Assembly: GCF_002982315.1 (NCBI RefSeq)
Contig: NZ_MWZD01000008.1
Coordinates: 49,423 to 113,422 of the forward strand
Direction of reading: 5' to 3'
DNA: 64,000 nucleotides
From: Leucobacter massiliensis
GTDB taxonomy: Bacteria; Actinomycetota; Actinomycetes; Actinomycetales; Microbacteriaceae
Part shown: positions 26,160 through 35,926 of the stretch, one piece after another
Layout: each line of letters starts with the position of its first letter
Numbering within the stretch: position 1 is the first letter of the stretch
The notes under the pieces: generated by a model
The model's database searches: none
The model's input: only the letters and a program-made list of their open reading frames with translations
What the model was told of the DNA's origin: nothing
Made by a program: the position numbers and the translations under genes

Positions 26160-27647
26160 CTACTGCAGCGCCGAGGTGAGGCGGGCGAGACCGTCGAGCA
26201 GCTGCGCCGGGAGCGGCTGCTTCAGCCACTCCTCGAGCGTCAGCTCCCGCGAGTTCGCCCGGTAGTAGTCGTTGACGTCGTCGAGCTCGCGCACGAAGCG
26301 CTCGCCGTGCACCACCATCGAGATCTCCATGTTCAGGCCGAAGGAGCGCTGGTCCATGTTGGAGGAGCCCACCACCGCGACCTCGTCATCGACCGTGAAG
26401 TGCTTGGAGTGCAGGATGTACGGCGGCCGGAACATCCAGATCCGCACCCCGGCCCGCAGCAGCTCCTCGTAGTAGGAGCGCTGCGCGTGGTAGACCACGG
26501 CCTGATCGCCGATCTCCGAGACGAACAGCTCCACCTCGACGCCGCGCGCCGTCGCCGCGCGGAGCGCGTTCATGATCGAGCCGTCGGGCACGAAATACGG
26601 GCTCGTGATGCTGATGCGCCGCTGCGCCGCGTAGAGCAGCGCGACGAAGACCTGCAGATTGTTCTCGTTCGCGTAGCCGGGGCCGCTCGGGACGATCTGG
26701 CAGTCGAGCTCACCCGGCCGCTCCGCCTCGAACTCCGCCTCCGCGAGCTGCGGCAGGTACTCGCCGGTCTCCAGGTACCAGTCCCCCTGGAAGACCGCCT
26801 CCAGGCCGAGCACGATCGGCCCTTCCACCCGCACCATGAGGTCCTTCCAGTGCAGGCCGCGCCGCCGGTTCGACGGCTTGTTGTAGCTGGAGTCGACGAG
26901 GTTCTGCGAGCCCATGAATCCCACGCGCCCGTCGACCACGAGCAGCTTGCGATGATTGCGCAGATCCGGCCGCTGATACTCACCGCGCCAGGGACGCACG
27001 GGCAGCATGTACGCCCAGCTCGCACCCATCCCGGTGAGGCTGCGCGCGGTGCGCCGGGTGCCGGGATTGCGCACCGCGGAGATGTGGTCGAGCAGCACGC
27101 GCACCTGCACCCCGCGCGCCACCGCCTCGCGCATCGCGCTGAACAGCTCGTCGGTGGTGCGGTCGTGCACGAGGATGTAGAACTCGACGTGGACGTAGTC
27201 CTTCGCATCCCGGATGGCCTCGGCCATGCGCGCGAAGGAGAGCTCGTAGTCGATGGTGATCGTCGCCGTATTGCCGCGCAGCATCGGCTGGGCGCCGAGC
27301 GTGCGGCCCAGTTTCACGGCGTTCGCGACCCCCTGGCTCAGACGCGCCTCCGGCGTCACGAGGCTGCGCTCCTCGCGCTCCGCGATCTGCGCCACGAAGT
27401 GGTTGATCGCCTCCTGCTTCTGCTCGCGCTTGCGCGGCAGGCGTTTGCTGCCGATGACCAGGAAGAGCAGCAGGCCGGGGACCGGGAACAGGAAGATGGC
27501 CATGAGCCAGGCCATCCCGGCCGTCGGACGGCGATTCCGGGGGACGACGAAGAGGGCGACGATGCGGATCACATTGTCGATGATGAGGAAGGACAGCGTC
27601 CAGACGTAGGGCCAGTTGACCTGAAGCCAGCCGAGGTCCACGCGCAC
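26160..27647 (-). CDS. cls: cardiolipin synthase (phospholipase D family)
   Basis: 495-residue membrane enzyme. Two N-terminal membrane helices are followed by two PLD repeats: first HKD motif 'NHRKLLVVDGRVGFMGSQNL' (near 250) and second 'HSKHFTVDDEVAVVGSSNMD' (near 425), each with the HxK(x)4D residues. The enzyme joins phosphatidylglycerol molecules into cardiolipin. The GTG start follows AAGAGGGG. It lies downstream of the small membrane protein and lysS in the same direction but as a separate unit. Confidence 0.93.
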   Translation of the reverse strand: MRVDLGWLQVNWPYVWTLSFLIIDNVIRIVALFVVPRNRRPTAGMAWLMAIFLFPVPGLLLFLVIGSKRLPRKREQKQEAINHFVAQIAEREERSLVTPEARLSQGVANAVKLGRTLGAQPMLRGNTATITIDYELSFARMAEAIRDAKDYVHVEFYILVHDRTTDELFSAMREAVARGVQVRVLLDHISAVRNPGTRRTARSLTGMGASWAYMLPVRPWRGEYQRPDLRNHRKLLVVDGRVGFMGSQNLVDSSYNKPSNRRRGLHWKDLMVRVEGPIVLGLEAVFQGDWYLETGEYLPQLAEAEFEAERPGELDCQIVPSGPGYANENNLQVFVALLYAAQRRISITSPYFVPDGSIMNALRAATARGVEVELFVSEIGDQAVVYHAQRSYYEELLRAGVRIWMFRPPYILHSKHFTVDDEVAVVGSSNMDQRSFGLNMEISMVVHGERFVRELDDVNDYYRANSRELTLEEWLKQPLPAQLLDGLARLTSALQ

Positions 27648-27726
27648 CCCCTCTTCCGGTCACGAGCGATCGATGCCGCGCAGCGGCTGCACTCACTCTA
27701 CCGGGAAGCGGGACCCGACCCGGGGC

Positions 27727-27906
27727 TCACGGCTCCTCGCGCGCGGGAAGCCCCGCCCGCTCGCGCTCCTCGTCCTCGATCCGCTGATACACGCGGCGCT
27801 CGGTCCGGTCGGCGCGCAGGATCAGGCGCAGCACCATCCAGAAGAAGAGCCCGATCAGCACGGTCGGCGTCAGCGACCACACCGCGTTCAACCACCAGCT
27901 GTCCAT
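27727..27906 (-). CDS. small single-pass membrane protein (59 aa), unknown function
   Basis: [10 protein letters not shown] start, one membrane segment '[20 protein letters not shown]' (residues 11-30), then a charged tail beginning [20 protein letters not shown]. Its codon use is consistent with a real gene and its length is below common gene-finder cutoffs. It sits between the lysS terminator and cls; a TAGACT box lies 9 nt before ATG. Similar tiny proteins near lysS occur in actinobacteria to my recollection; function unknown. Confidence 0.7.
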   Translation of the reverse strand: MDSWWLNAVWSLTPTVLIGLFFWMVLRLILRADRTERRVYQRIEDEERERAGLPAREEP

Positions 27907-27931
27907 AGTGAGGCCAGTCTACCCGTCGCGC

Positions 27932-27954
27932 CCCGGCCCTTCCTGAGGGCCGGG
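27932..27954 (-). terminator. lysS terminator hairpin
   Basis: 9-bp perfect stem CCCGGCCCT/AGGGCCGGG with a 5-nt loop, about 75 nt past the lysS stop. Confidence 0.6.
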
Positions 27955-28027
27955 CGGTACGCGGGCTCCGGCCGGCGCTCCCGTGCGGAAGGCACCGACG
28001 GGCGCCGCCCCGCCCAGCGGCGGGCGG

Positions 28028-29566
<1,539 letters not shown>

Positions 29567-29662
29567 GGCTGGGGGTTCCTCACGGTTTCAGGCGTACCGA
29601 TCCAGTCTACGAGGTCGCACCGGCGGAGCGCGCCCGCGCTCACCGGGGGCGCGTCGCGCAGC

Positions 29663-30382
29663 TCAGGCGAGCGCGTCGCCCTCCGGGCCCGCCGACGATC
29701 CCGCAGCCGCGCTCAGCTCCTCCTCGACGGCGGCGCGCACCACGCCGCCGACGACCCGGTCGGGACGTTCGATCCCGAGCGCACGCAGTCCCTCGGCGGC
29801 CTGCCGCACGACCGCGCGCGAGAACTCCGTCGCGGCGGCGAGCGCCTCGGCGTAGGCCGGCCGGTCCGCCTCCGCCACGATCACGGGTTCGGCGCCCATC
29901 TCGACGGCGAGCGCCTGCCCGATGGGCAGCACCGGGGCCGGCGCGGTGACGGCGACGGTCGCCCCCGCGAGCCTCCCCAGGTCGAGGCTGGTGCCCGTGA
30001 ACACGACCGCCGGGTGCAGGGCGAGCGGGATCACGCCCGCGGCGACTGCGGAGCCGAACACGTCCGTACCGTGCTCCGGCGAGGTGTGGATGACGAGCTG
30101 ACCCGGCTGCCAGGCTCCGGTCGCGGTGAGACCGCCGACGAGCCCGGGAAGCTCCGAGCCGGGGATCGCGAAGAGCACGAGCTCGGAGCGGCGCACCACC
30201 TCCGCGGGTTCGAGGATCGGCACACCCGGCAGCATGCTCTCCGCGCGTTCCCGGCTCTCGGAGCTGATCGCGGTGATGCCGGTGAGCGCGTGACCCGCTC
30301 CGGCGAGCGCGCGGGCGAGCACCGGCCCGACGCGGCCCGCACCGATCACGCCGACGCCGAGGCGCGACTCGGCCCGGTTCAC
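29663..30382 (-). CDS. Rossmann-like/DUF2520 domain protein
   Basis: 239 residues. N-terminal NAD(P) fold 'GVGVIGAGRVGPVLARALAG' followed by 'LALHPAVVFTGTSLD', the DUF2520 core pattern. The family looks like short-chain 6-phosphogluconate-dehydrogenase-like reductases; its reaction is unknown, though many homologues lie beside pantothenate genes. GTG start overlaps the stop of the PH-domain gene by 4 nt, so it is the last gene of the folate/PH operon, and lysS is 96 nt away. Confidence 0.85.
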   Translation of the reverse strand: MNRAESRLGVGVIGAGRVGPVLARALAGAGHALTGITAISSESRERAESMLPGVPILEPAEVVRRSELVLFAIPGSELPGLVGGLTATGAWQPGQLVIHTSPEHGTDVFGSAVAAGVIPLALHPAVVFTGTSLDLGRLAGATVAVTAPAPVLPIGQALAVEMGAEPVIVAEADRPAYAEALAAATEFSRAVVRQAAEGLRALGIERPDRVVGGVVRAAVEEELSAAAGSSAGPEGDALA

Positions 30383-32265
30383 GGGCCGGCCCCGGGGGAC
30401 GGCTCGCGGTGGCCGTGGGCGGGCGCCGACGGGCCGGGCACCGCGGGAGCAGGAGCCGAAGAGCCGGGCTCCGACGGGCCGGGCGCCGCGGGAGCTGGAG
30501 CCGCGGGAGCTGGAGCCGCGAGGGCAGGAGCCGCCGGAGCAGGATCTGCGTGGCCGCGATCCTGGACCGTCTCGCGCGCCTCGGCCCCCTGCACGCGCAG
30601 CACGGTCGCCGTCAGCTCGTCGAAGAAGCGGCGCGCAGCGGACAGCTCGATCCCGCGCATCTGCATGACGACCGGGCCGAGCACCGTGTGCGCCTGGATC
30701 GATGCGAGACCGAGGAAGCGGTGCGCGAGGGGGCGGCGCAGTTGCACCGACTGGGCCCGTACGACGGGCATGACGGCGAGCGAGCGGGTGAGCACACCGC
30801 GCCGCACCCGCAGGGAGGCGTTCTCGGTCTCGGCGTCCGCGATGCGCACCCCCGCGCGATGACGCCCCCACCACAGCACCCATCCCGCGCGCGGCCCGGC
30901 CGCGAGGTAGCCCGTCCCGGCGCCGCTGAGGCCGTCGCGAAGACCGGCGATCTCGTGGGCCTCGTCGCCCGAGCCGGGCAGGAGGGTTCCGAAGACGCGG
31001 AGCACATCGGCTTCGACGCCGACGGGCAGGACCACGTTCTGGGTGCTGTTCTGACCGGCCTGCGCGACGGAGTGCCCGGCGGTGGTGACGCGCACCCGCC
31101 ACCAGCCCAGCGGGCGCCACAGCAGCGGCTGCCGGGCTTCGACCGCGTGGATGCGGCCGAAGGGAATCGACTCGGTCGTGGTGGCCGTCAGGCCCGAGCC
31201 GGTGCGGATCGAATCGCGTCCGCCGGAGAGCACGAAGTTGAAGCCCCGGTTGAACTGGCTGAACACGACGCTCACCATGACGATGAGCAGCGGGATGGCG
31301 CCGAAGATGAGCGCGGGTTCGAGGATCGCGCCGCAGGTGACGATGCCGACGAGGATGAGTGCGACGATGACGGTCTCCCAGCCGAGGGCGATGCTCCCGA
31401 TCAGCCTGCCGACGGGGACGCGCACGAGGGCCTGCGCGGCCGCGGCCTCCGGATCGATGTCGATGTCGGCGAAGTCCTGCGCGCGCCGCGACAGCGGATC
31501 GCTCGCCTCCGCGTAGGCGCGGCCCGCGAAGTCGGTGGCGGCGGGCGCCGTGACCAGCCCGGGTGCGGTCCCCGACGCTTCGGGATGCTCCGCGGCCTGG
31601 GCCGGGCGGCCGGTGCTCCGCTCCTCCCGCCGGCGCGCCGCGCGCCGGATGATCTGCTCCCGGACGAGCTTCGCGTCCCGGTGCCCGAGGAAGGCGAGCT
31701 CCACCTTGCCGCCCTGCCCCGCCGTCACCACCTCGATCTTCGTGAGGCCGAGCGCGCGGGCGAGCAGCGAGCGCTGCAGGTTGACGCTCTGGATGCGCTC
31801 GAGCGGCGCGCGCCGGTGCGTGCGGAAGAGCACGCCCCGCCGAGCCTCCACCGCCTCGGGTGTGATGCGGTAGGTGGAGAAGCGCCAGGCGATCCACGAG
31901 AGCAGCACGATGAGCAGGATCACGGCTGCCGCGATGCCGAGCGCGGCGAGGATCAGTCCTTCCCGGGCGAGGTAGTCGACGAAGTCGACCAGGTCGCCCT
32001 CGCGCGAGTACTCGGCGCGCACCCGCGGATCGTCGTGGAGCACGCCTCCGACGAAGAACAGCTCGACGAAGCGGTCGCGGAAGTTCGCGATGACGAAGCC
32101 CCCGATGACGAGCAGCACGAGGCCGCCGCGCAGCAGCGGGGACAGCGGATGCAGCTTGCGCCAGCCCTCCGCGTCCGCGGCGCCGGGGAGGGCGGCGTCG
32201 GAGGGCGCGGGGAGTGCGGGGTCCGGCGTGCCGGGACGGGCGGGCGCCTCGTCGCGCTCGCTCAC
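30379..32265 (-). CDS. PH domain membrane protein (YdbT-like), large
   Basis: 628 residues containing three bacterial PH (bPH_2) modules interleaved with membrane helices: helices near 50-70 and 115-135 before the first PH domain ('RRGVLFRTHRRAPLERIQSVN'), a second near 340-420 ('VLSGGRDSIRTGSGLTAT' region) and a third near 500-580 ('RRGVLTRSLAVMPVVRAQSV'). The C-terminus is a low-complexity Pro/Ala/Gly tail. YdbS/YdbT pairs of Bacillus confer bacteriocin resistance; the role in actinobacteria is not established. GTG 32265 overlaps the smaller PH gene's stop (GTGA). Confidence 0.85.
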   Translation of the reverse strand: MSERDEAPARPGTPDPALPAPSDAALPGAADAEGWRKLHPLSPLLRGGLVLLVIGGFVIANFRDRFVELFFVGGVLHDDPRVRAEYSREGDLVDFVDYLAREGLILAALGIAAAVILLIVLLSWIAWRFSTYRITPEAVEARRGVLFRTHRRAPLERIQSVNLQRSLLARALGLTKIEVVTAGQGGKVELAFLGHRDAKLVREQIIRRAARRREERSTGRPAQAAEHPEASGTAPGLVTAPAATDFAGRAYAEASDPLSRRAQDFADIDIDPEAAAAQALVRVPVGRLIGSIALGWETVIVALILVGIVTCGAILEPALIFGAIPLLIVMVSVVFSQFNRGFNFVLSGGRDSIRTGSGLTATTTESIPFGRIHAVEARQPLLWRPLGWWRVRVTTAGHSVAQAGQNSTQNVVLPVGVEADVLRVFGTLLPGSGDEAHEIAGLRDGLSGAGTGYLAAGPRAGWVLWWGRHRAGVRIADAETENASLRVRRGVLTRSLAVMPVVRAQSVQLRRPLAHRFLGLASIQAHTVLGPVVMQMRGIELSAARRFFDELTATVLRVQGAEARETVQDRGHADPAPAAPALAAPAPAAPAPAAPGPSEPGSSAPAPAVPGPSAPAHGHREPSPGAGP

Positions 32266-32807
32266 AGGCCGGACCTCCGGGTCTCGGCCAGTTCGACGAG
32301 GCGGTCGCGCAGGGCCTCGGCGTCCTCGAGCCGCAGCCCGGGCAGCTGCACCCCGGTGGAGGCGGAGGCGGTGACGAACTTCAGCGTGGCGAGCCCGAGG
32401 GCGCGCAGCAGCGGGCCCCGGGTCACGTCGACGAGCTGAAGCCGGCCATAGGGTACGGCGACGATGCGCTCGAAGAGGATCCCGCGGCGGAAGAGCAGGT
32501 CGTCCTCGCGGAGGATGTAGCCGATGGCCCGCACGCGGCGGAAGGCGAGGAGCGCGTTCACGAGGAGCGCGGCGATGACGACGCCCAGGCCGATGTAGGG
32601 CCCGAGCGGCACCTCGCGGCCGCCCACGAGCGTGAGGACGACGAGCGCCGCGGCGGCGACGAGCACGAGGAGCAGGTTGAGGCCCAGATCGGCCCACGCG
32701 TAGGAGGGCGAGACGCGGTGCCAGGCGACGCCCCGGTTGGGCCAGCCGGGTTCCCCGCCGCCGTGGGCGGGTGCCGTGGTGTGCTGCGCTGTGGTTTCGT
32801 CCATCAC
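32262..32807 (-). CDS. PH domain membrane protein (YdbS-like), small
   Basis: 181 residues. Two membrane helices ('LLLVLVAAAALVVLTLVGG', 'PLGPYIGLGVVIAALLVNALL', approximately residues 40-90) and one PH module ('LREDDLLFRRGILFERIVAV'). The start is the GTG at 32807, 7 nt after a TAGGCT box; an ATG at 32804 or a GTG at 32825 are alternatives. It is translationally coupled (GTGA) to the larger PH protein, and the pair is probably one membrane complex. It lies just downstream of the adapter junction that separates it from DUF3180. Confidence 0.83.
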   Translation of the reverse strand: MMDETTAQHTTAPAHGGGEPGWPNRGVAWHRVSPSYAWADLGLNLLLVLVAAAALVVLTLVGGREVPLGPYIGLGVVIAALLVNALLAFRRVRAIGYILREDDLLFRRGILFERIVAVPYGRLQLVDVTRGPLLRALGLATLKFVTASASTGVQLPGLRLEDAEALRDRLVELAETRRSGL

Positions 32808-32814
32808 GCCGTCC

Positions 32815-32820
32815 AGCCTA
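32815..32820 (-). promoter_or_regulatory. -10 box (TAGGCT) before the YdbS-like gene
   Basis: TAGGCT on the minus strand, 7 nt before GTG 32807. It supplies an internal promoter next to the adapter junction. Confidence 0.45.
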
Positions 32821-33456
32821 GTCACCCGGCCACGGAGCGGCGATGCGTGCCGGGCCGCGGGCGGGGGCCGGCCCGCACCGGCCCTTATACACCTCTGACG
32901 CCGCCGGCGGTAAGCAGGGGGTGGAGCTTCGTGGTGGCCGGCCCAATCTCAGGAATGCGGCCTGGTCGGCCGGTCCCGGCTCGCCCGGGGTTTCCGCGGG
33001 CTCTTCGTCGTCGGCGCCCGGCGGGATCCGGCAGCAGCGCTCGGCGAAGACGGCGCAGCCGACGAGCACGGCGCCGCCGAGGAGGGTGAGCGCCATCGGC
33101 AGCCAGGTGGCGGGCGGCGGGGCCACCGAGCGGCCGAGCACGGCGAGGGCGAGTCCTCCGCCGAAGCCGCCGAGCCCGGCCCCGACGAGCTGCCCGGCCC
33201 GGGAGGCCGCCAGGAGCCGCACGGCGTGGAAGGGGTCGACGGCGCCGGTTCCCCGTTTCAGGGAGCGGCGCAGGCGGATGCCGAGAGCCGCGAGCACGGC
33301 GCCGATGAAGATGAGCGAGACGGGCAGCGAGAGGGGCGGCACGAGCGTGGGGGCGCCACGGCCGGAGAGCGCGAGCTGCACCAGGATTCCGAGCGCGGCA
33401 CCCACGGCGGCCACGGCGAGCGTGACGATCGGGTTGCTGCGCTCAAGCCTGCGCAT
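32818..33456 (-). CDS. DUF3180 membrane protein, C-terminus chimeric
   Basis: 212 residues as read, but only about the first 170 look native: four membrane segments ('IVTLAVAAVGAALGILV', 'LPVSLIFIGAVLAALG', 'LVGAGLGGFGGGLALAVLG', 'WLPMALTLLGGAVLVGCAV') typical of DUF3180, which usually follows folK in actinobacteria. The reading then runs through adapter sequence, giving 'AASEVYKGR'. The true end lies at or before about 32948 on the plus strand. ATG 33456 overlaps the folK end by 14 nt. Confidence 0.7.
   Translation of the reverse strand: MRRLERSNPIVTLAVAAVGAALGILVQLALSGRGAPTLVPPLSLPVSLIFIGAVLAALGIRLRRSLKRGTGAVDPFHAVRLLAASRAGQLVGAGLGGFGGGLALAVLGRSVAPPPATWLPMALTLLGGAVLVGCAVFAERCCRIPPGADDEEPAETPGEPGPADQAAFLRLGRPPRSSTPCLPPAASEVYKGRCGPAPARGPARIAAPWPGD
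32878..32910 (-). other. degraded Nextera adapter, reverse orientation (assembly artefact)
   Basis: 26 of 33 positions match the adapter CTGTCTCTTATACACATCT+GACGCTGCCGACGA. It is followed by TAAGCAGG, 6 of 8 like index TATGCAGT, and by a weak match (about 20 of 29) to the P5 tail through 32947. All mismatches in the adapter itself go from A/T to G/C. Insert lies to the left. Confidence 0.78.
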
Positions 33457-33964
33457 CGCCGGGCTCCGCGAATGGGGCGGTGGTGTCGCCGATGCGCGCG
33501 AGCAGGGCGTCGACGCGGCCGTGCCCCATGAGCACCGCGTCGGGATCGAGCGCGAGCCAGGGGGCGAGCACGAAGTCGCGCTCGTGGGCCCGGGGGTGCG
33601 GGATCGTGAGCCGTTCGTCGCGCACGACGCGACCGCCGTAGAGGATGAGATCGATGTCGAGCGTCCGGTCGCCCCAGCGCGCGTCGCGCACCCGCCCGTG
33701 GTCGGCTTCGAGGCGCTGCGTGAGGTCGAGGAGCTCGTGCGGGGTGAGCGCCGTCTGCGCGCTGGCGACGCCGTTGAGGTAGCGGGGTGCCTCGGGGTCG
33801 GGGCCGCGTTCGGTCAGCGCGATGGTCTCGCGCAGCGGGGAGGCCGAGAAGTCGCGGATGCCGGGCGCGGCCGCGAGCGCGCGCTGCGCCGCACGGATCG
33901 TCTCGCCGCGATCGCCGAGGTTGGCCCCGAAGGCGAAGAGCACGGGCACGATCTGCGCGATCAC
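33443..33964 (-). CDS. folK: 2-amino-4-hydroxy-6-hydroxymethyldihydropteridine pyrophosphokinase
   Basis: 173-residue HPPK. 'FAFGANLGDRGETI' opens the fold; 'RYLNGVASAQT' and 'RWGDRTLDIDLILYGG' carry the conserved R, D and D residues; 'IPHPRAHERDFVLAPW' completes the ATP/pterin site. It transfers pyrophosphate from ATP to the pterin, the step before FolP. GTG start overlaps the folP-folB stop by 4 nt. Confidence 0.95.
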   Translation of the reverse strand: MIAQIVPVLFAFGANLGDRGETIRAAQRALAAAPGIRDFSASPLRETIALTERGPDPEAPRYLNGVASAQTALTPHELLDLTQRLEADHGRVRDARWGDRTLDIDLILYGGRVVRDERLTIPHPRAHERDFVLAPWLALDPDAVLMGHGRVDALLARIGDTTAPFAEPGDAQA

Positions 33965-35319
33965 GATTCGCGCCGATCGCCGCGGCGGGGTGGCTCCGTC
34001 CGGCCCGCGGGGCGCGGGTCGGGCGCCTCCCGGACCACCGTCACCGAGACGTCCCCGAAAGCGGCCGGGATCGGGGCATCCGGCTTGTGCACCGTGATCG
34101 TGGCGCGACGCACCCCCGCAAAGCCGAGGGCGAGCTGGGCGACGCGCTCGGCGACGGTTTCGATGAGGTCGACCGGGTCGCGGCGCACCGCCGCGACGAT
34201 GGCCTCGGCGAGCTCCCCGTAGTGCACGGTCCGGCTGAGCTGGTCGCCGGCTGCGGCGGCGCGCAGCTCGACCGCCAGCTCGGCGTCGACGAGGAAACGC
34301 TGGCCCTGCTCCCGCTCGAAGTCGAAGACGCCGTGATGGGCGAAGACCTCGAGCCCGGTGAGCGTGATGCGGTCGGGGGCTGGGGCTTCCGGGGGCGCGC
34401 CGTCTTCCCCGCCTCCGTCATGGACGCGCGCCGACTGGAAGGCCCTGCCGATCGCGAGCGCCTGCACGGTCCCGGCGACGTCGTGAACGCGCACGCCCCA
34501 GGCGCCGGCTCCCGCGGCGAGGGCGCTGGTGACCGATGTCGCCAGGTCTCTGGGATGCCCGCTCGCCCCAGGGGCCGTCGCTCGTGAGGCCGCGGGAAGG
34601 CCGTCCAGGGCGTCGGCGATCATCCGCTTGCGCGAGGCCCCGATCAGCACGGGGTAGCCGAGCCCGGTGAGCTCGTCGAGGCGCGCCAGCAGCTCCCAGC
34701 ACTGCGCCCCGGTCTTGTCGAAGCCGAGTCCGGGGTCGAGCACGAGCCGGGAGCGGTCGATGCCCGCCGCGAGCGCGGCGCGCGCGCGCTGCGCGAGTTC
34801 CTCGCGCACCTCGGCGACGACGTCGGCGTAGTCGGAGCGCCCGTGCGCCGGATCGGGAACGCCGCGCCAGTGGCCGGCGATGAAGCGGACTCCGCGCTCG
34901 CGCGCGGCAGCGGCGGCGACCCCCAGCATGGCTGGGTCGTGGGTGCCCCCGGAGACGTCGTTGATGTAGCGGGCGCCCGCGGCCACCGCCGCTTCGGCCG
35001 TCGCCGCGTGGATGGTGTCGACGGAGACGTCGATCCCCTGGGCGGTGAGCGCTTCGATGACGCCGAGCACCCGTCGCTGCTCCTCGTCCACGGGCACGGG
35101 CTCAGCGCCCGGGCGCGTCGACTCGCCGCCGACGTCGATGACGTGCGCGCCTTGCGCCGCGAGCTCGGCTCCGCGTGCGACGGCCTCTTCGAGCCGCTCG
35201 TAGCGCCCGCCGTCGCTGAAGGAGTCGGGCGTGACGTTGAGCACGCCCATGACGAGCGTCCGGGGGTCCCGCGCGGATCCTGAGCCGTGGTCGCCTCGCG
35301 GGCGCGTGCGCTCAGGCAT
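33961..35319 (-). CDS. folP: bifunctional dihydropteroate synthase/dihydroneopterin aldolase (FolP-FolB fusion)
   Basis: 452 residues. The FolP half (about 1-290) carries 'MGVLNVTPDSFSDGGRYE' and 'DVGGESTRPGA' and ends near 'WGVRVHDV'. The FolB half (about 320-430) carries 'ITLTGLEVFAHHGVFDFERE' and the second conserved Glu/Lys region near 'VHKPDAPIPA'. FolP condenses pABA with the pterin pyrophosphate; FolB makes the pterin precursor. The two enzymes are usually separate genes in actinobacteria, so this is a natural fusion of two adjacent genes; an 8-nt overlap joins it to folE. Confidence 0.93.
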   Translation of the reverse strand: MPERTRPRGDHGSGSARDPRTLVMGVLNVTPDSFSDGGRYERLEEAVARGAELAAQGAHVIDVGGESTRPGAEPVPVDEEQRRVLGVIEALTAQGIDVSVDTIHAATAEAAVAAGARYINDVSGGTHDPAMLGVAAAAARERGVRFIAGHWRGVPDPAHGRSDYADVVAEVREELAQRARAALAAGIDRSRLVLDPGLGFDKTGAQCWELLARLDELTGLGYPVLIGASRKRMIADALDGLPAASRATAPGASGHPRDLATSVTSALAAGAGAWGVRVHDVAGTVQALAIGRAFQSARVHDGGGEDGAPPEAPAPDRITLTGLEVFAHHGVFDFEREQGQRFLVDAELAVELRAAAAGDQLSRTVHYGELAEAIVAAVRRDPVDLIETVAERVAQLALGFAGVRRATITVHKPDAPIPAAFGDVSVTVVREAPDPRPAGRTEPPRRGDRRES

Positions 35320-35917
35320 GCGCGCCCGCCCAGCCGGCGCCGCCCCCCAGCAGCGCGAACACCCCGGCCTGCTCTGCGGGGTCGCCGAGCACGCCTCGCG
35401 CGGCCACGGTCACGGCGAGCGCCTCACCCTGGCGCACTCCGCGGTCGGCGACGCAGCCGTGGCTCGCCTCGAGCACCACGAGCACGCCCCGCGGGGCGAG
35501 CCCGTCGTAGAGGGCCTGGGCGATCTGCTCGCCCAGCCGCTCCTGCACCTGCGGGCGCGCCGCCAGCATCTCGACGACGCGAGGGATCGCGCTGAGGCCG
35601 ACGACGCGCTCGCCGGGGCGGTACGCGACGTGGGCGCGACCGCGGAAGGGCAGCAGGTGATGCTCGCAGACCGAGCGCAGCGCGATGTCGCGCACGAGCA
35701 CGAGCTCGCCGGTGTCGGCCCCGACGGGCACCGAATCGGCCAGGAGCCCGAGCGGGTCCTTGCCGACGCCCGCGAAGAACTCGGCGTAGGAGTCGGCGAC
35801 CCGCCCCGGCGTCGCGGCCAGCTCCGGGCTGTCCGGGTCGGCCCCGATGGCGCTCAACAGCTCCCGCACCGCGGCTGCGATGCGCACGCGGTCGATGCTC
35901 TCACCCATCTCGCTCAC
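35312..35917 (-). CDS. folE: GTP cyclohydrolase I
   Basis: 201-residue enzyme opening folate synthesis (GTP to dihydroneopterin triphosphate). 'SVCEHHLLPFRGRAHVAYRP' and 'EASHGCV' supply the zinc-binding Cys, His and Cys; 'SKIPR'-type region here is 'LSAIPRVVE'. Length is normal. Nine nt separate it from ftsH upstream; it overlaps folP. Confidence 0.95.
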   Translation of the reverse strand: MSEMGESIDRVRIAAAVRELLSAIGADPDSPELAATPGRVADSYAEFFAGVGKDPLGLLADSVPVGADTGELVLVRDIALRSVCEHHLLPFRGRAHVAYRPGERVVGLSAIPRVVEMLAARPQVQERLGEQIAQALYDGLAPRGVLVVLEASHGCVADRGVRQGEALAVTVAARGVLGDPAEQAGVFALLGGGAGWAGAHA

Positions 35918-35926
35918 CCCGTTCCG

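Noticed and set aside
32818..32880. C-terminal 'AASEVYKGR...' of the DUF3180 reading as a real sequence
   Set aside because: Derived from the adapter read in reverse.
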